From Rhizophagus irregularis (Eukaryota > Glomeromycota > Glomeromycetes > Glomerales > Glomeraceae), in the NCBI RefSeq assembly GCF_026210795.1, contig NC_089439.1, forward strand, positions 5,022,001 through 5,086,000: a DNA stretch of 64,000 bases, written 5' to 3'. Made by a program: the position numbers and the translations under genes. Below are positions 34,846 to 45,808 of this stretch, in pieces (the first letter of the stretch is position 1; each line of letters opens with the position of its first letter). The notes under the pieces are model-generated. The model worked only from the letters and a program-made list of their open reading frames with translations. It was not told where the DNA came from and ran no database searches.

Positions 34846-35127
34846 ACCTCATTTTGAAATTTGGTCTAATACATTCATTATTTTTATCATTATATAATGG
34901 ACCATCCTTCCATATTGCTGAATAAACTACAGTAAGATCATTATTGATTATTTCCTTATTTCCTTAATATCGTTAAATTGATTATATGGTATCCATTCAA
35001 ATAATATATCAGATGGATCATCAATATTTAATTGCATTTGTTGAATATAATTAGAACAATTTGTTGTTATACACCATTTCTTATATATATCTGTATATTC
35101 TTCACCACATCTTTTGCATGTGTTTTA
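34846..35127 (-). pseudogene. Orphan fragment of the kinase linker/N-lobe module
   Basis: The minus strand reads TCKRCGEEYTDIYKKWC, then, with the usual KPCQI..WTSGNE part missing, NYIQQMQLNIDDPSD, FEWIPYNQFNDIKEI and, after a frame change, VVYSAIWKDGPLYND. This is one module of the type repeated four times in 21359-24414, with an internal deletion and a shift. No C-lobe follows. It shows that single modules are copied and lost separately from whole kinases. Confidence 0.75.
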
Positions 35128-35346
35128 AATAATTTTAAGGTTTTATACTTATAATAGGAAGGTCACAATTTGAATTCTAACGTTAAAAAGCCCTTTTTTA
35201 AGAGTATGAACATTCGATTTTCATGTTGATCAACGCCAATATCAAATTGTGACACAATATGTGGGAATTTATTTATTTTGTGTTACATAAATTACAATAT
35301 AAAAGCTTTAAAATATTTTATTTATGAATAAAACAATTATTTCATT
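35128..35346. promoter_or_regulatory. Upstream region of the BTB gene
   Basis: AT-rich sequence containing a direct ATTTATTTTGTG/ATTTTATTTATG pattern close to the start. No defined element can be named. Confidence 0.2.
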
Positions 35347-36171
35347 ATGGATAAATACATAAAACACACTGTTCATTATTATACGGATGGTGACATTATT
35401 CTCCAAGTTAAAAATATACATTTTCTTGTACATAAAACTTTTCTTTCACTTGCTTCTGAATTCTTCAAGGGTTTATTTGCTTGTGAGACACCTTCTTCAA
35501 ATAAAACTATTAAAGTTATAGGAGATTCATCAAAAGAAAGTTCAATCCCCATTTTCGAAATGATTGGTGAGAACCTAGATTCAATTGAAAACATGCTTTC
35601 ATTTATTTATCCTAATACCATATTAAATGTTGATTGGAAGAATGTTGAAAATTTATTACGTTTATCTGATAAATTCATTATCGGAAAACTCATAAATTCT
35701 TGTGGAGTATTTCTTCAAGAACATTTCACTGAGAAAGTTCTTACTTCTTTTATACTTGCAGATAAATATCTATTACCAACAAGTTTTAAAGAAACTTCTA
35801 AGCTTATTATAGATGATATTATTAAATACGAATATGATGAAGACTTTAAACTAATTTCAAAGAGAACACAAGAAAGATTAGCACATTCTCATCATATTTA
35901 TTATTTGGAGTTGAATAAACTTAATAAAAGTAATAACAGTGATTTGTTTAGTTCTATGAATTCTAGTGATATTGTTAGTGAAATATGTACTTTTCCTATT
36001 CCCAAACCATCATTTACACGAGAAAAGATTTTTGAAATTCTCCGTAATAATAGGAAATTTAGCAATAAGGAATATGTTCAGAATTTTAAACGATATCTTG
36101 GAAAATTTGAGAAATTAATAAATGCATCAGCAAATACAAATGATTACTACCCTTTTATAGAATTAGAGTAG
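35347..36171 (+). CDS. BTB/POZ domain protein, intact
   Basis: Single exon, 274 residues. Residues about 9-110 form a BTB domain: YYTDGDIILQVKNIHFLVHK, then FLSLASEFFKGLF and, after a variable insertion, LDSIENMLSFIYPN. The following helical part (LLRLSDKFIIGKLINSCG, LADKYLLPTSFKETSK) resembles the BACK-like continuation of fungal BTB proteins. BTB proteins usually dimerise and can recruit Cullin-3 ubiquitin ligases; no substrate-binding domain is visible here and the C-terminal ~70 residues are unassigned. The arrangement resembles the single-domain BTB proteins common in mushrooms more than the BTB-TLDc type at 17801 and 63769. The ATG at 35347 is the first in frame and lies just before the domain. 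Confidence 0.82.
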   Translation: MDKYIKHTVHYYTDGDIILQVKNIHFLVHKTFLSLASEFFKGLFACETPSSNKTIKVIGDSSKESSIPIFEMIGENLDSIENMLSFIYPNTILNVDWKNVENLLRLSDKFIIGKLINSCGVFLQEHFTEKVLTSFILADKYLLPTSFKETSKLIIDDIIKYEYDEDFKLISKRTQERLAHSHHIYYLELNKLNKSNNSDLFSSMNSSDIVSEICTFPIPKPSFTREKIFEILRNNRKFSNKEYVQNFKRYLGKFEKLINASANTNDYYPFIELE

Positions 36172-38459
36172 AAATTTAAGATTTATAATGTTTTATAACT
36201 CAAGTATCAAGAACTAACCTATAATTCAAAAGGATTACTAGTAATAATATGAAACTATGAAATGTTCTTCTTGTAAACTTTCAATTCCTGATTAAATGAT
36301 AAAATGAGATTAATAAATTAATTATTTTATACTACATTACCAAGTGCAAATATGATACATTACCAATCAAAATGTATAATTTTTCATAGAATCGAACACG
36401 TTAGGATTTTATTAATTCAGTGATCCTTAACTTCATTCATGATTGTATAAATCTATGTATAAAATTATAGCATAACGTAAAATAAATATATTAATAAAAA
36501 AAAATACAACAAAATGAACTGATACATAATTTTTTCAATAGTTGTTTGACCAAATAAATATTTAATAATTGGTATAAATAATTTCTAATGCTAATAGAAA
36601 ATGTGATTATTAATAGACAGATTTCATTAAAAAAAAAATAAACTCACCAATTATAGACTAATAAATATTACATACGTAGAGAAATACTTTTATCTGATCA
36701 TTAACTGGCTAAAATTATATAAAGTCTGAATTAAGAATTACTATATAAATCTAACCAATAAATTGCAAGTTTAACGTATCACGTGATATAAATTGTTTAA
36801 ATTTTCCCGTTAATCCGAAAGATCATCGTAAGATTTCACGAACCGGTTTTGATCTCGAGATTAATGATTCTCGAATCACTTGAATTACTGTACTGTTGAT
36901 ACGCAACTCTTAGGTATAATTTTTTTGTACGATATACTTTATCCAAGAATTGTTCAGAAGTTATATACTAATATTCATCCTTTGAATAACTCATAAGATT
37001 TGAAGTCCTGGATTCTGAGATTCTGAGCAATATACCAACTAAGAAATATTCTCATACCTGAATAACATTCGTTTGATAAAACCTTTTCTGTCATTGAAAA
37101 AAAAATCGACTGAATTAAAATTTTTTCTGGTTCGCAAAATACCAATTCTGTAATTCAAGAAAGAATCAACTTTAAAACTTGTTTTATATATCAAAACTTA
37201 ACATATTTTTTCTGTTTTCATCAAAAATGATTGCAAACAAATATTAATTCCTGAAAGTTAAGTTCGTTGACAGCAACAAAGTTTTAATGGTATCTGAAAT
37301 ATCACATTTTTTTAAAGAAATTCCTTCTCTATAAATATATCTCAAGTAAAAATATTGATTATTTCACAGAAATCAATCCTTTAAATTACGTGAAAATTTT
37401 CAGCAGATAAAATGTTTGGTAAATTCAGTTAAAACATGTCAAAATCTGACGTTAGTCGTCAAAATTCTACCTTCGCAAATAAGGAATCGCTACGCTGTGG
37501 TTATTTATTGGTGGCTATCAGGTCATGTGTACGTTCCAACGGCCAATCCTGTGAAGATTTTTTTCTTGAAGAAAGCTTAGTTTTTTTATTATATAGGCTT
37601 TATTTCGGTCGTCTCCATCCTCTCGCCCTCTGTGGCCCGAATGTTGATTTTAAATAAAAAAATTTTTTTATTTTTCAGTTTTTTTAAAACCGAAATTTTA
37701 TATATTATTTACTTCGTACTTAAGCTTGCGGTGAATACGGTGGTAAGCGCCTTTTTTTCCGATTTTTATTTTAATATTTTTTTTCTAATTATTTTTTTTT
37801 TTGATCAAGGTCGTGCTGTGATTGCTGTGATATAATCGAAATAAACATATATAATATTAATCTTTCATATATTTATTAAATATTAAATTTTGAGCAAGGT
37901 CTTTTTTTATAGTACACGCTTTTTATTTTAACTATAATATTTTAAAATAATTATGATCACGTAAATCTACAGAATTTTTTGGAATAATTACAATCTTGTA
38001 AATCTATGGATACTACGTAATATGCGTACAATTTAATAAATTCTAAGAGGGAATTATCTATGAATCGGTTACGGGACATTTCGTCCGAAAAATAGGGCCA
38101 ACATTATAAATAAATCAGGCCAGAGATTATTATTCAGCGAAATGGCTTTCGGCGAAATGTCCTGACACCATGTGTTCCCAAGCCCTCTGATATCGATATC
38201 TAATAGCCATAGATGTCCTCTATTATAAATAGCTACCAAATTATTTAAGGCTTTCATTGTATTATATTATTTTTTGGTCATTTTCAATGATAATTACTCT
38301 AATGATCATAATTGTTTTTATGAAATAAAAAAAGGGATCAAGATGGTAACAATCCACAAAAGAATAAAACATGTGTAACATTTTCAAACTCAAATGGTAA
38401 ATTTTCAAAAGATTTTATTGATTTATAATATTGCTAATTTTTTTATTTATAAGCTTTAC
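36172..38459. other. Gene-free stretch of 2.3 kb
   Basis: No supported gene. ORFs at 37436-37657 and 37632-37835 lack domains. A CACGTG lies at 36781. A weak tRNA-like fold on the minus strand around 36984-37051 was considered and rejected. Confidence 0.45.
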
Positions 38460-38660
38460 GTGATGCTACAAATGATTTAGTTATCAATAATGACAGCATA
38501 CAAAATAATGAAGAAATAAAAGATGGTGAATTAATTTTGCCGAAATGGAAACTTATTTAGATGAAGCGAAAAAATAGTTATAGACCAACACCAAGCAAAA
38601 AATTATCGCTAAATCATATTCAAGAAGAATAACTTTTCCACGCACTTAATGAGGTACATT
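38460..38660 (+). pseudogene. Short coding-like fragment
   Basis: The plus strand reads ATNDLVINNDSIQNNEE followed by IKDGELI, then breaks down, with further polar residues (PTPSKKLSLNHIQEE) in another frame. It is acidic and Asn-rich with no recognised family, probably a remnant. Confidence 0.2.
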
Positions 38661-38849
38661 TTGTTTTGTCGTACAACAAATATCACGTGACTGTAACTTT
38701 TGGTGTTCTTGGGGTAGTTATCTCAAATATTGATCGTGATGGTCTATAGCAAAAATTGTTAATTGCTTCTTGTATCGATGCCTTGCCCCAGCCCACCCTC
38801 ATTCTATGTCCATTCTTCCACATTACTATCATCCCCCAATAATAATCTC

Positions 38850-39275
38850 CTACTGTTTTTCTACGATATCATTAGGTTCATAAATCTCCATGGCTGTTAT
38901 TTCGATATTACTATCATAACTATGATACCTTTTGGCAATTTCTTGCAATACGCCCGAATTGATATATGCCACGGCGTGAAGGCTCCATGGTGCATAGACA
39001 TACAGGAATAAACAGGTTTTATCATGAATAGATAAAGTTGATTGAGAAATATAAGAGACTAATATAGAGGGTGTAAGCTCAACGACGTAGCTATTGTTGA
39101 AGAGTAATGTATGAAGACTAGCTTTGTTATTAACTTTGTTTTTCTGCATCAGCGAGTTATCCTTTTCTCCTATTCCCGTAGTAAATAGAAACCATGAAAA
39201 CAAGAGAAGTATCAGGACGTAAACAGTAAAATAGCGTTTTTGTGTGAGTATCATCGCAGTCGTTGGTAATTTCAC
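38850..39275 (-). CDS. Thioredoxin-fold membrane protein without CXXC
   Basis: A 141-residue frame. Residues about 14-34 (YFTVYVLILLLFSWFLFTTG) form a signal anchor. After a short polar stretch, residues about 60-130 resemble the first half of a thioredoxin/PDI domain: VVELTPSILVSYI, CLFLYVYAPWSLHAVAYINS and ITAMEIYEPND. The family core is YAPWCGHC; here it is YAPWSLHA, so both redox cysteines are absent. It probably lies in the ER or secretory membrane with the domain in the lumen, and could bind clients without disulfide exchange. The frame stops at 38850, well short of a whole domain, so a 3' exon is missing, the gene is truncated, or it continues after an intron I could not place. The start could be ATG 39275 or 39254. 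Confidence 0.5.
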   Translation of the reverse strand: MKLPTTAMILTQKRYFTVYVLILLLFSWFLFTTGIGEKDNSLMQKNKVNNKASLHTLLFNNSYVVELTPSILVSYISQSTLSIHDKTCLFLYVYAPWSLHAVAYINSGVLQEIAKRYHSYDSNIEITAMEIYEPNDIVEKQ

Positions 39276-39671
39276 CCGTCTTGTACTAATTTATTTACGC
39301 GGAAATTGCGTTTTAAAATTTGATAATGGTCGAGTAGACAAAATACTGAAAATCTTAAGACAGGTTACGCTATGGTGCGAAATTGTGAATCATAATTTAT
39401 CTTGTGTTGATTGTCCATTTCCATAAAAAAAAAAATTCTGGTATGAAATAGGCAAGCTTAGTCAAATACGATCCGAAAAATTGCACAGTTGATTCACTTT
39501 TTTACATGATAAATACTTGATAAATCCTATAACGTCATACGTCATAACAAGCCGAAGAGTCTATTTTATTAGTCACGATGTATTCAGAAAGGTTTTCTCA
39601 AGCTTATTTTCTCAAAAAAAAAAAAAAAAAATTCTTTCTCTAAAATTCATTCTATCGCTTTACATCTCCAA
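39276..39671. promoter_or_regulatory. Divergent spacer between the thioredoxin-like and LamG-like loci
   Basis: About 400 bases between two oppositely oriented loci, so it should contain both promoters. A run of 17 A near 39615 stands out. No defined element recognised. Confidence 0.2.
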
Positions 39672-40296
39672 AATGGAAATGATATTAAATTGTATATTTT
39701 TCTGGGAAACAAACTGCATTGCCTCTTACATAATTTCTGCTTGGGTTAAAGTAAACTATACCCTGATAACGGCAAGTTGACTGACGGTATTGCTGGTCCA
39801 ATACTTCTCAATTCGGATAGAAAAATTGTTTATTATTCTACAGCAGAATAACGAGTTACAATATCAAAATATTTACCTCTAATAAGACTATCATGCATGA
39901 CAATTGGTATAATATTATTGTTACAGCTATAATGAATCCCGACTTTCTATTTACACTAATGGTCTGCTGGATCAAGTTACTTATCTTAACCCCGACGAGA
40001 CCAGCCAGACAGCTATCATTCCTGGTATCTTTTTCATTGGCGGATATAAAGAAAGCTTTAACGAACCGTTAATGATTTTGGATGGTGCAGTTAGTGATGT
40101 CATGATTTTTACACAGCACATACACGATAATATTGCATTGGTACTTAGTAATCAGGCATCTACAAATAATGTTACACGTCTTCCGCATGCTATTATTCCG
40201 CTACTTTTGCCACTGTTTATCCTTACTGTTTGGGATGTTGTCAGAGTTGGCGTTGAGGAATTACGACTATTATTATTACTATTGACAGGTAGATAA
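39672..40296 (+). pseudogene. LamG/concanavalin-like domain gene, broken
   Basis: Segments typical of the LamG-like jellyroll fold (pfam Laminin_G_3) appear in order: IISAWVKVNY, then in another frame DNGKLTDGIAGPILLNSDRK, then RLSIYTNGLLDQVTYLNPDE, GIFFIGGYKES and LDGAVSDVMIFTQHI. The last frame ends in a hydrophobic stretch (AIIPLLLPLFILTVWDVV) that could anchor the protein in a membrane. At least two frame changes and a stop separate the segments. Introns might explain some of this, but no consistent splice path was found. In intact relatives the domain is extracellular and binds sugars or proteins. Confidence 0.5.
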
Positions 40297-41052
40297 TAAA
40301 GACAAATTTCACCTCATTTTTTAATTAATATTTTTATGTATTCAATAAATAGACTCTTTATACACTGTATATTCTGAACTCAAGGTAGTATACTAACATT
40401 GTAATCACATGATCACACTTTCTTAATAACGCTCACTGTAGGTACTAACAAAAATGTCTTTGTCATATTTAAAGTTACAGACCATATATTTATTTGTAAA
40501 CTAGGCGCTCGATACACTGTTTTAATGTATTTTTTCAACTATAGACGATAAAACTAGTCAAAATAGTATTATTAGTAGTTTTATAAGTCGTTTATTTAGT
40601 TGCTAGTAATTTATTAACATGTAATATTTACGTATTATTGTATGGAAACTTTTTTAATTAATCTATATATTTTATTAAATATTGTGTAGATTGTAGAATT
40701 GTTATTATTTAATAAAAATTATAAGAGAAACTAACATAACGACAACTAGCTTATTATATGACTAGTTAGATGACCAATCGGAGACTCGGAGTATATCTCG
40801 ATATTAAACTTAAAATTCCCGAATTTTAAGGTTAAATGTTGATCAAAAATAATTAGAGATTATCAATTAATAATATTAATAATATTTTTATATAATAAAA
40901 AGTAATTTTTAAAACATGTAACAAAGAAAATATAATGAAGAAAGTTGTAGGAATATGCGGGATTTTGGGATTTTAATGACCGATATTTTTATGAATTATG
41001 AGATATCCAATCCTATTAGTCACCGCAGTATTCCTAATGAGTAATGACTGAC
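40297..41052. other. Gene-free stretch
   Basis: AT-rich, nothing recognised on either strand. Confidence 0.5.
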
Positions 41053-41108
41053 AGTTATTGGATGGGGGATATCGATCTTCGATATCTCTATTCCCCCATC
41101 CAATAACT
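41053..41108. repeat. Strong hairpin downstream of a Myb-like gene
   Basis: A 17-base perfect arm (AGTTATTGGATGGGGGA with its complement) continues, after a bulge on one side, into TATCGA paired with TCGATA. Total length is 56 bases. GC content is well above the background. It lies 46 bases beyond the stop codon of the minus-strand gene 41154-41814, so it could fold in that transcript's 3' end, or be a solo foldback element. Confidence 0.75.
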
Positions 41109-41153
41109 AAAGTAATTATATAATAATTTTAAAGAATGAATGCAATTTGCAAT

Positions 41154-41563
41154 TTAATAATTCAAAAGGTAAGGAATTGCAGGTTTGTTGGAAGGTCCTT
41201 CTCGAGCGGGTTCTCCTAATCGTCTTTGTCGAGAGTACCAATAATTCTTAAGTACATTTTCCGGTCGAGTTATATAAAACTTGGTCTTCAAATCATGACG
41301 TAAACAAACCCAGGAAATCCTATCGTTTTTTTGTTTCATCTTACTTATTGAAATCCATTGAATAATAAATTGTTTTTCGCGTTCGCTTAAAGGATCATGA
41401 CAGACTATTTATTATACAGAAAAAGTTATGAAAGTAGAGTTTAATAAATTAAAAATTTAGATATTTAGATATTAAAAGATATATATAAAATATTTACGAT
41501 TTGGATCAAGCTTTTCTCTCCAACTGAAAAATTAATTGATTAAGAAAAATTAAATACGGCTTC

Positions 41564-41594
<31 letters not shown>

Positions 41595-41814
41595 GCTGAC
41601 ATACCGATTGCGTATCTGCTTTGGATTGTATTGAGGGAGACATTTACTTATTCTCGCAAATCTTCTGGGCTGATGGTCACCTTTCGACATACCTCGTTTA
41701 ATTATTGAATCGACCTAAAAAGGAACAATATTTTCTTTAATTGGTTAAACAAAATATTTATATTTATTTTTTTTTAAAAAAAAAACATACAACTGGACTA
41801 AACTTTTTTTTCAT
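41154..41814 (-). CDS. Two-repeat Myb-like protein, copy 3
   Basis: Four exons on the minus strand: about 41791-41814 (MKKKFSPV), a second exon of about 110 bases ending near 41606, a short exon near 41503-41527 and a last exon from about 41408 to 41154. The first repeat includes DHQPRRFARISKCLPQYNPK and ends in QIRNRWREKLDPNR. The second includes SEREKQFIIQWISISK, ISWVCLRHDLKTKF and the recognition-helix-like PENVLKNYWYSRQRR. The intron positions (before the conserved Trp and just after LDP) match the copies at 1232 and 43078. About 135 residues, without the long acidic or Pro-rich tail of copies 4 and 5. Likely a nuclear DNA-binding protein; targets unknown. Confidence 0.72.
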
Positions 41815-43077
41815 TTTTGAATTTTATTTCCTTTGAAAATGTCTTCTTGAGTTTGTGACAATTAAATGAGTGAATAAGAAGAGGCAATCAATGCTATTTT
41901 ATTGAACGTTAAAGTAGAACTCTGTCCTCCTTTTATAAATAATTTGAAACATATACCTCTTTTATTAGTAATTCTTTGGCCTACCTTTAATGTGTAAATA
42001 ATGTATTATCTAGAAATAGGGAATCATTCTTTCTATCTTGAGTGTAATTAATTTTGTGTACATTTTGTGATCCAACCATTCCAACCACTTACGATGAAAA
42101 AAATTTTTCTATATCAAAAATTGAAATTTCCAAATTTCATTCAATATAATTATAATTGGTCACACACATTATATTTCGTGCGCTTATATTCTGATTTCTA
42201 CATTGGTCAATGGTCATCATAAAACATCATCGTTTTCCCTTGATTTATAAAATATAATTATTATTTCACTTCCTCAGCTGGTAAAGCCCCTTTTTAAATT
42301 TCCATATAAATTACATATATCATTATAAATTTATTAGTTGTGACCATTCATGGTAGTTCATAATTTACCAAGAATTGACAAACCGTTATATCATTCATTG
42401 AATAATTAATAAAAGAATGTTTTAATAATAATAGTGTAACGAATTTCGTATATAAGTTCATTGTATAGATCCATAAATGTACTGTGCCAAATGAAAAATT
42501 ATTTTCATCCCCCTTTAAATCATATATTTAAATAAAAAAACGTAATCTAAAAATGTTTGTCCAATAAAAAAATATGTATACCAGTGACGTTATTCAATTT
42601 CTGAAACACTATAAAATATGCAAGATGAAATTATGATTATAAAACATCAAAGCGTAAATGTTATAAATATAGTCAGGATTTGTGTTTTTAAAAATATTCA
42701 GGGTCCTCTTTGTTTAATTTCCTTATGCAATTGATCATTTGTTATTAAAATAAGTTGCTATGATCATATGTCCTCATTTTAAATATGTTTGATTAAATAA
42801 AAAAAAGATTATCATTGTTTGTTACACACGAATGTGAAAGTAAAAAGGAATTTCATATGGAAATAACAAAAGGTTACATTATGGGTAAATCATTCCGGCA
42901 ATCACGTGTAATAATTATGATTGACGGGAAAACAAATCCCGTATCGTATGATTTATTAATATAATACACCATGTAGATTACTATAATAGGTAACTATATC
43001 TTAAACTATATCATATCATAATAGAATGTTATTGTTAATATGTACAGTACGTATAATTTTTAATTCTTAATCCTTAA
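41815..43077. other. Gene-free stretch between two Myb-like genes
   Basis: AT-rich sequence with no coding signal; one CACGTG near 42903. It should contain the promoter of the 41154-41814 gene, without a recognisable element. Confidence 0.45.
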
Positions 43078-43814
43078 TTAGCAAAAATCAAAAAACATAT
43101 TTGTTATTATGCTTTCAAAAGGTGATTGGAAAGACATAATATCATTATTATCATCATCAACTGTATATTTACTGTCAACTTCTTGTTGCATTTCTTGCTC
43201 TATTCGAGTTTCTAATTTAAGACTTCTTTGTTTAAGGTACCAAAAATTCTTGATTTTATTTTCTGAGCGCAGTTTACCGAAGCGATCTTTCATTGCGGAT
43301 ATTAAATCTTTCCAATGTATCGTAGCAGTTGGAGTTGTTTGGTTAACTTTAACCCATTGGACGATAAATGATTTTTCTGCTTCATCAAGAGGTTCGTGAC
43401 AAACTGTTGATAAAAAGAATTAATTTGATTTGTTTTTATTCTTGTTCATTGTAAGATTTACTTACGATTTGGATCGAGATGATTTTTCCAACTAAATAAT
43501 AATAAATAACATAGTATTTATTTTTATTTATTTTAATGATTCCCGACGCTTTGATATTGTGAATAATATAAAATCAAAAAATATATTTTTAGCTTACCGT
43601 TGACGGATTTGTTTCGCATTATATTGTGGAATCTGTTTACTAATCATCTTAAAATTGTTAGGATGATTTTCCCATTCTTTCTTAAGCATCATTATTTTAT
43701 TATCAACCTACAATGATAATAATTGTTTTATAAATTTGATCCTTTTTTTGAAAAAAAACTTACTATATTTTAACGTACATTTTTATTAAAAAGTGGTCCT
43801 TTAACTTTCCCCAT
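43078..43814 (-). CDS. Two-repeat Myb-like protein, copy 4
   Basis: Four exons on the minus strand: from the ATG at 43814 (MGKVKGPLFNKN), a second exon of about 110 bases ending near 43598, a short exon near 43467-43495 (WKNHLDPNR) and a last exon from about 43405 to 43078. The first repeat runs MLKKEWENHPNNFKMISKQI to KQIRQRWKNHLDP, a very close match to the end of Myb R2. The second includes DEAEKSFIVQWVKVN, IHWKDLISAMKDRFGKLR and SENKIKNFWYLKQRS. A Glu/Gln- and Asp-rich tail follows (IEQEMQQEVDSKYTVDDDNN), which may act as a regulatory or activation segment. It is closest to copy 1 at 1232. Likely nuclear. Confidence 0.75.
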
Positions 43815-45180
43815 ATTCGCAACAAATTTTTTTTTTTTTTAAAAGAAAAAATGATCGAAAGAAAATAAATTATATTAAAACAAATATTTTTAATGTTCTT
43901 ATAATTTCGAGAGAGCTTATTTATAATTAAACTGTTAAATGCTTATATACTATAAATGCAAATAAAGATTTTAACGTAAATGCAATATTAGTAATAAAAT
44001 CAAAGGTAAAATAAATGTTCTTTTAAAAAATTTTATCCTTTAATTCCTTTTTTCTAAAAATAAATTACTACGAGGATATATTCTAGTCTAGCCAAAACCA
44101 GTTGTTAAATCGAATAATAAGCCAAATGAGGTAATAAGACTATGCATAAAAAAATGGATATCATTTATCGTTTTAGAAGAATGAAAATATTTACTTTTAT
44201 GTTCGTAAAAGATATTGCGTGATTGAAGTTATAAATAGGAGAATAAATAAGTAATCAGCAATATTTTTGGACGCTATATTTGGATTCTATTTCAAAAAAT
44301 AAAATCAGCGGTTCTTAAATTTGAATAACAAGAATACATTAATCCTTCTAAATTTGATCGTTTTTTTGTTCCATTTTAAAATTTTTTTCCCCTCAAAAAA
44401 AAAAATAAGTAAAACAAAAAAGCAACACTATTTAAATAAACAACGTTTTGTTTTATTTTTAAATTTCTATTAGCATTCATGTGAAATTTGATGCAAATAT
44501 CGATACTGTTGTTTTAATTTTCCGGTCGGAGTCAAATCATTTATTTTATTGCCTTATATAATATATCAATTTTTAACAGTGATGGCAAATGACCAGGTCA
44601 TTTGATCATCTTACAATGACCCTTTGAATATCCTTTTAATGACTTGGTCATTTAAGACCATTTGTAACTTATCATTTACAATGTTGGCCAAATTTGAGCT
44701 TAGTGCGAGCTAAATAGTAAGAATTACAAGATCACACGATATAATTTAGGAGTTTAAAAAAGCCATCCCCGATTTTAATCTTATTATAGCTTTCTGAAAG
44801 AAAAAATGCTAAAGCAAAAAGGGATTGGAATTTCTGCGGTGATTAAGGATGATCTGTGACAAAAAGTTAATTCTGTGAAATCCTGTGATTTGGCCAGAAT
44901 TATATTAGGTCAGTCAACATTACGATTCGCAAATTCTGACCAAATTTATCAGCAGCTGGCATTAAAATTGATTGCAAATCCTAAATCAGGCCGAAATTTT
45001 AAAATAATTTATTATGGAGTACTTTTAGTTTTGGAAGAACGATATGCATTCTGTGATTTCCTATGAAATTCCGTGACACACGTCCCCTGAATTTCACATT
45101 TAATTTACTAATAAAAAAATGTACGACTGTATGGGGTGCACAAAGCTTAAATAAAAAAATAAACAAATAAACAATCAAAA
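43815..45180. other. Gene-free stretch with small palindromes
   Basis: No gene supported. CAAATGACC-A-GGTCATTTG near 44587-44605 is a perfect 19-base palindrome. Around 44851-45075, TTCTGTGA words and a GGCCAGAATTAT motif suggest another old small element. The ORF at 44875-45066 falls inside it and is not convincing. Confidence 0.4.
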
Positions 45181-45370
45181 CCCTGAAAAGAAGTCGATCC
45201 GTTTTTTTTATTCCTTCTTTTTTCCGTAAAAGGTCATATTTCCGGAATTAATAACTTTATATCACGAAATTTGTCGTTTTTTTATTTACATTTTCCGTGA
45301 ATGGTCTGTGAAAGGTTCATTTTACGGAGTTTTTACAGAAATAATAACGAATGAAATTTTTTTTATAGGG
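45181..45370. mobile_element. MITE of the CCC..AAAAAAAG family, copy A
   Basis: It starts CCCTGAAAAGAAGTC and ends TTTTTTTTATAGGG, so the termini resemble those of the elements at 32119 and 33552. The inside (TTCCGTAAAAGG, TTTCCGGAATTAATAA, TTTACATTTTCCGTGAATGG) is shared with the element at 62987-63164 at roughly 80-85 percent identity by eye. Non-coding. No clean target duplication at this copy. Confidence 0.7.
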
Positions 45371-45808
45371 CAAGTTTATTCGCACGCAAGCAAATCAAAG
45401 GTAATTAGATGGTTAGGACGATTACTGAACAAATTGTTCAGTTTTGTCCCCTGTAATCTGGTAATTTTATTTTGTTAATTTATTTGCATGGGGCAGCACA
45501 ATTCTGAAAACAGTGATAAATATATTTTACGCGTACAGTATGTTCGTTTAGCATATTAGTATTTTATTAATTAAGTACTTTGGAAATTCTTATATAGAGA
45601 ATCGTAAAATTAAGATTATATCATAATTCCTTGAATATAATATATACAGATAGTGGAAATTTTAAATACAGTATATGTTATGTTAAATAATATACACGTG
45701 TAAATATTAATTGAATGTCTTAAATGCTATTTAAATATACATTATAGCAGTAAATTAATGAATTAATGTAGTTATGCCTTATGTAGCTCCTGAAGCGCCA
45801 GCAGCCTG
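45371..45808. other. Short gene-free stretch
   Basis: AT-rich; one CACGTG near 45696. Otherwise nothing seen. Confidence 0.45.

Noticed and set aside
36984-37051. tRNA-like sequence on the minus strand with A-box-like TTCTTAGTTGGTA and B-box-like GACTTCAAATC
   Set aside because: The acceptor ends pair only partly and neither the anticodon nor the T stem forms, so it is at best a tRNA-derived relic or chance.
38763-39011. Plus-strand ORF of 82 residues
   Set aside because: It is antisense to the thioredoxin-like frame, which has the better family match.
43109-43399. Plus-strand ORF of 96 residues
   Set aside because: It is antisense to the last exon of Myb copy 4.
44587-44605. Perfect 19-base palindrome CAAATGACC-A-GGTCATTTG as a binding site
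   Set aside because: It lies in a patch of related TGACC words that looks like a decayed repeat, and nothing ties it to a gene.
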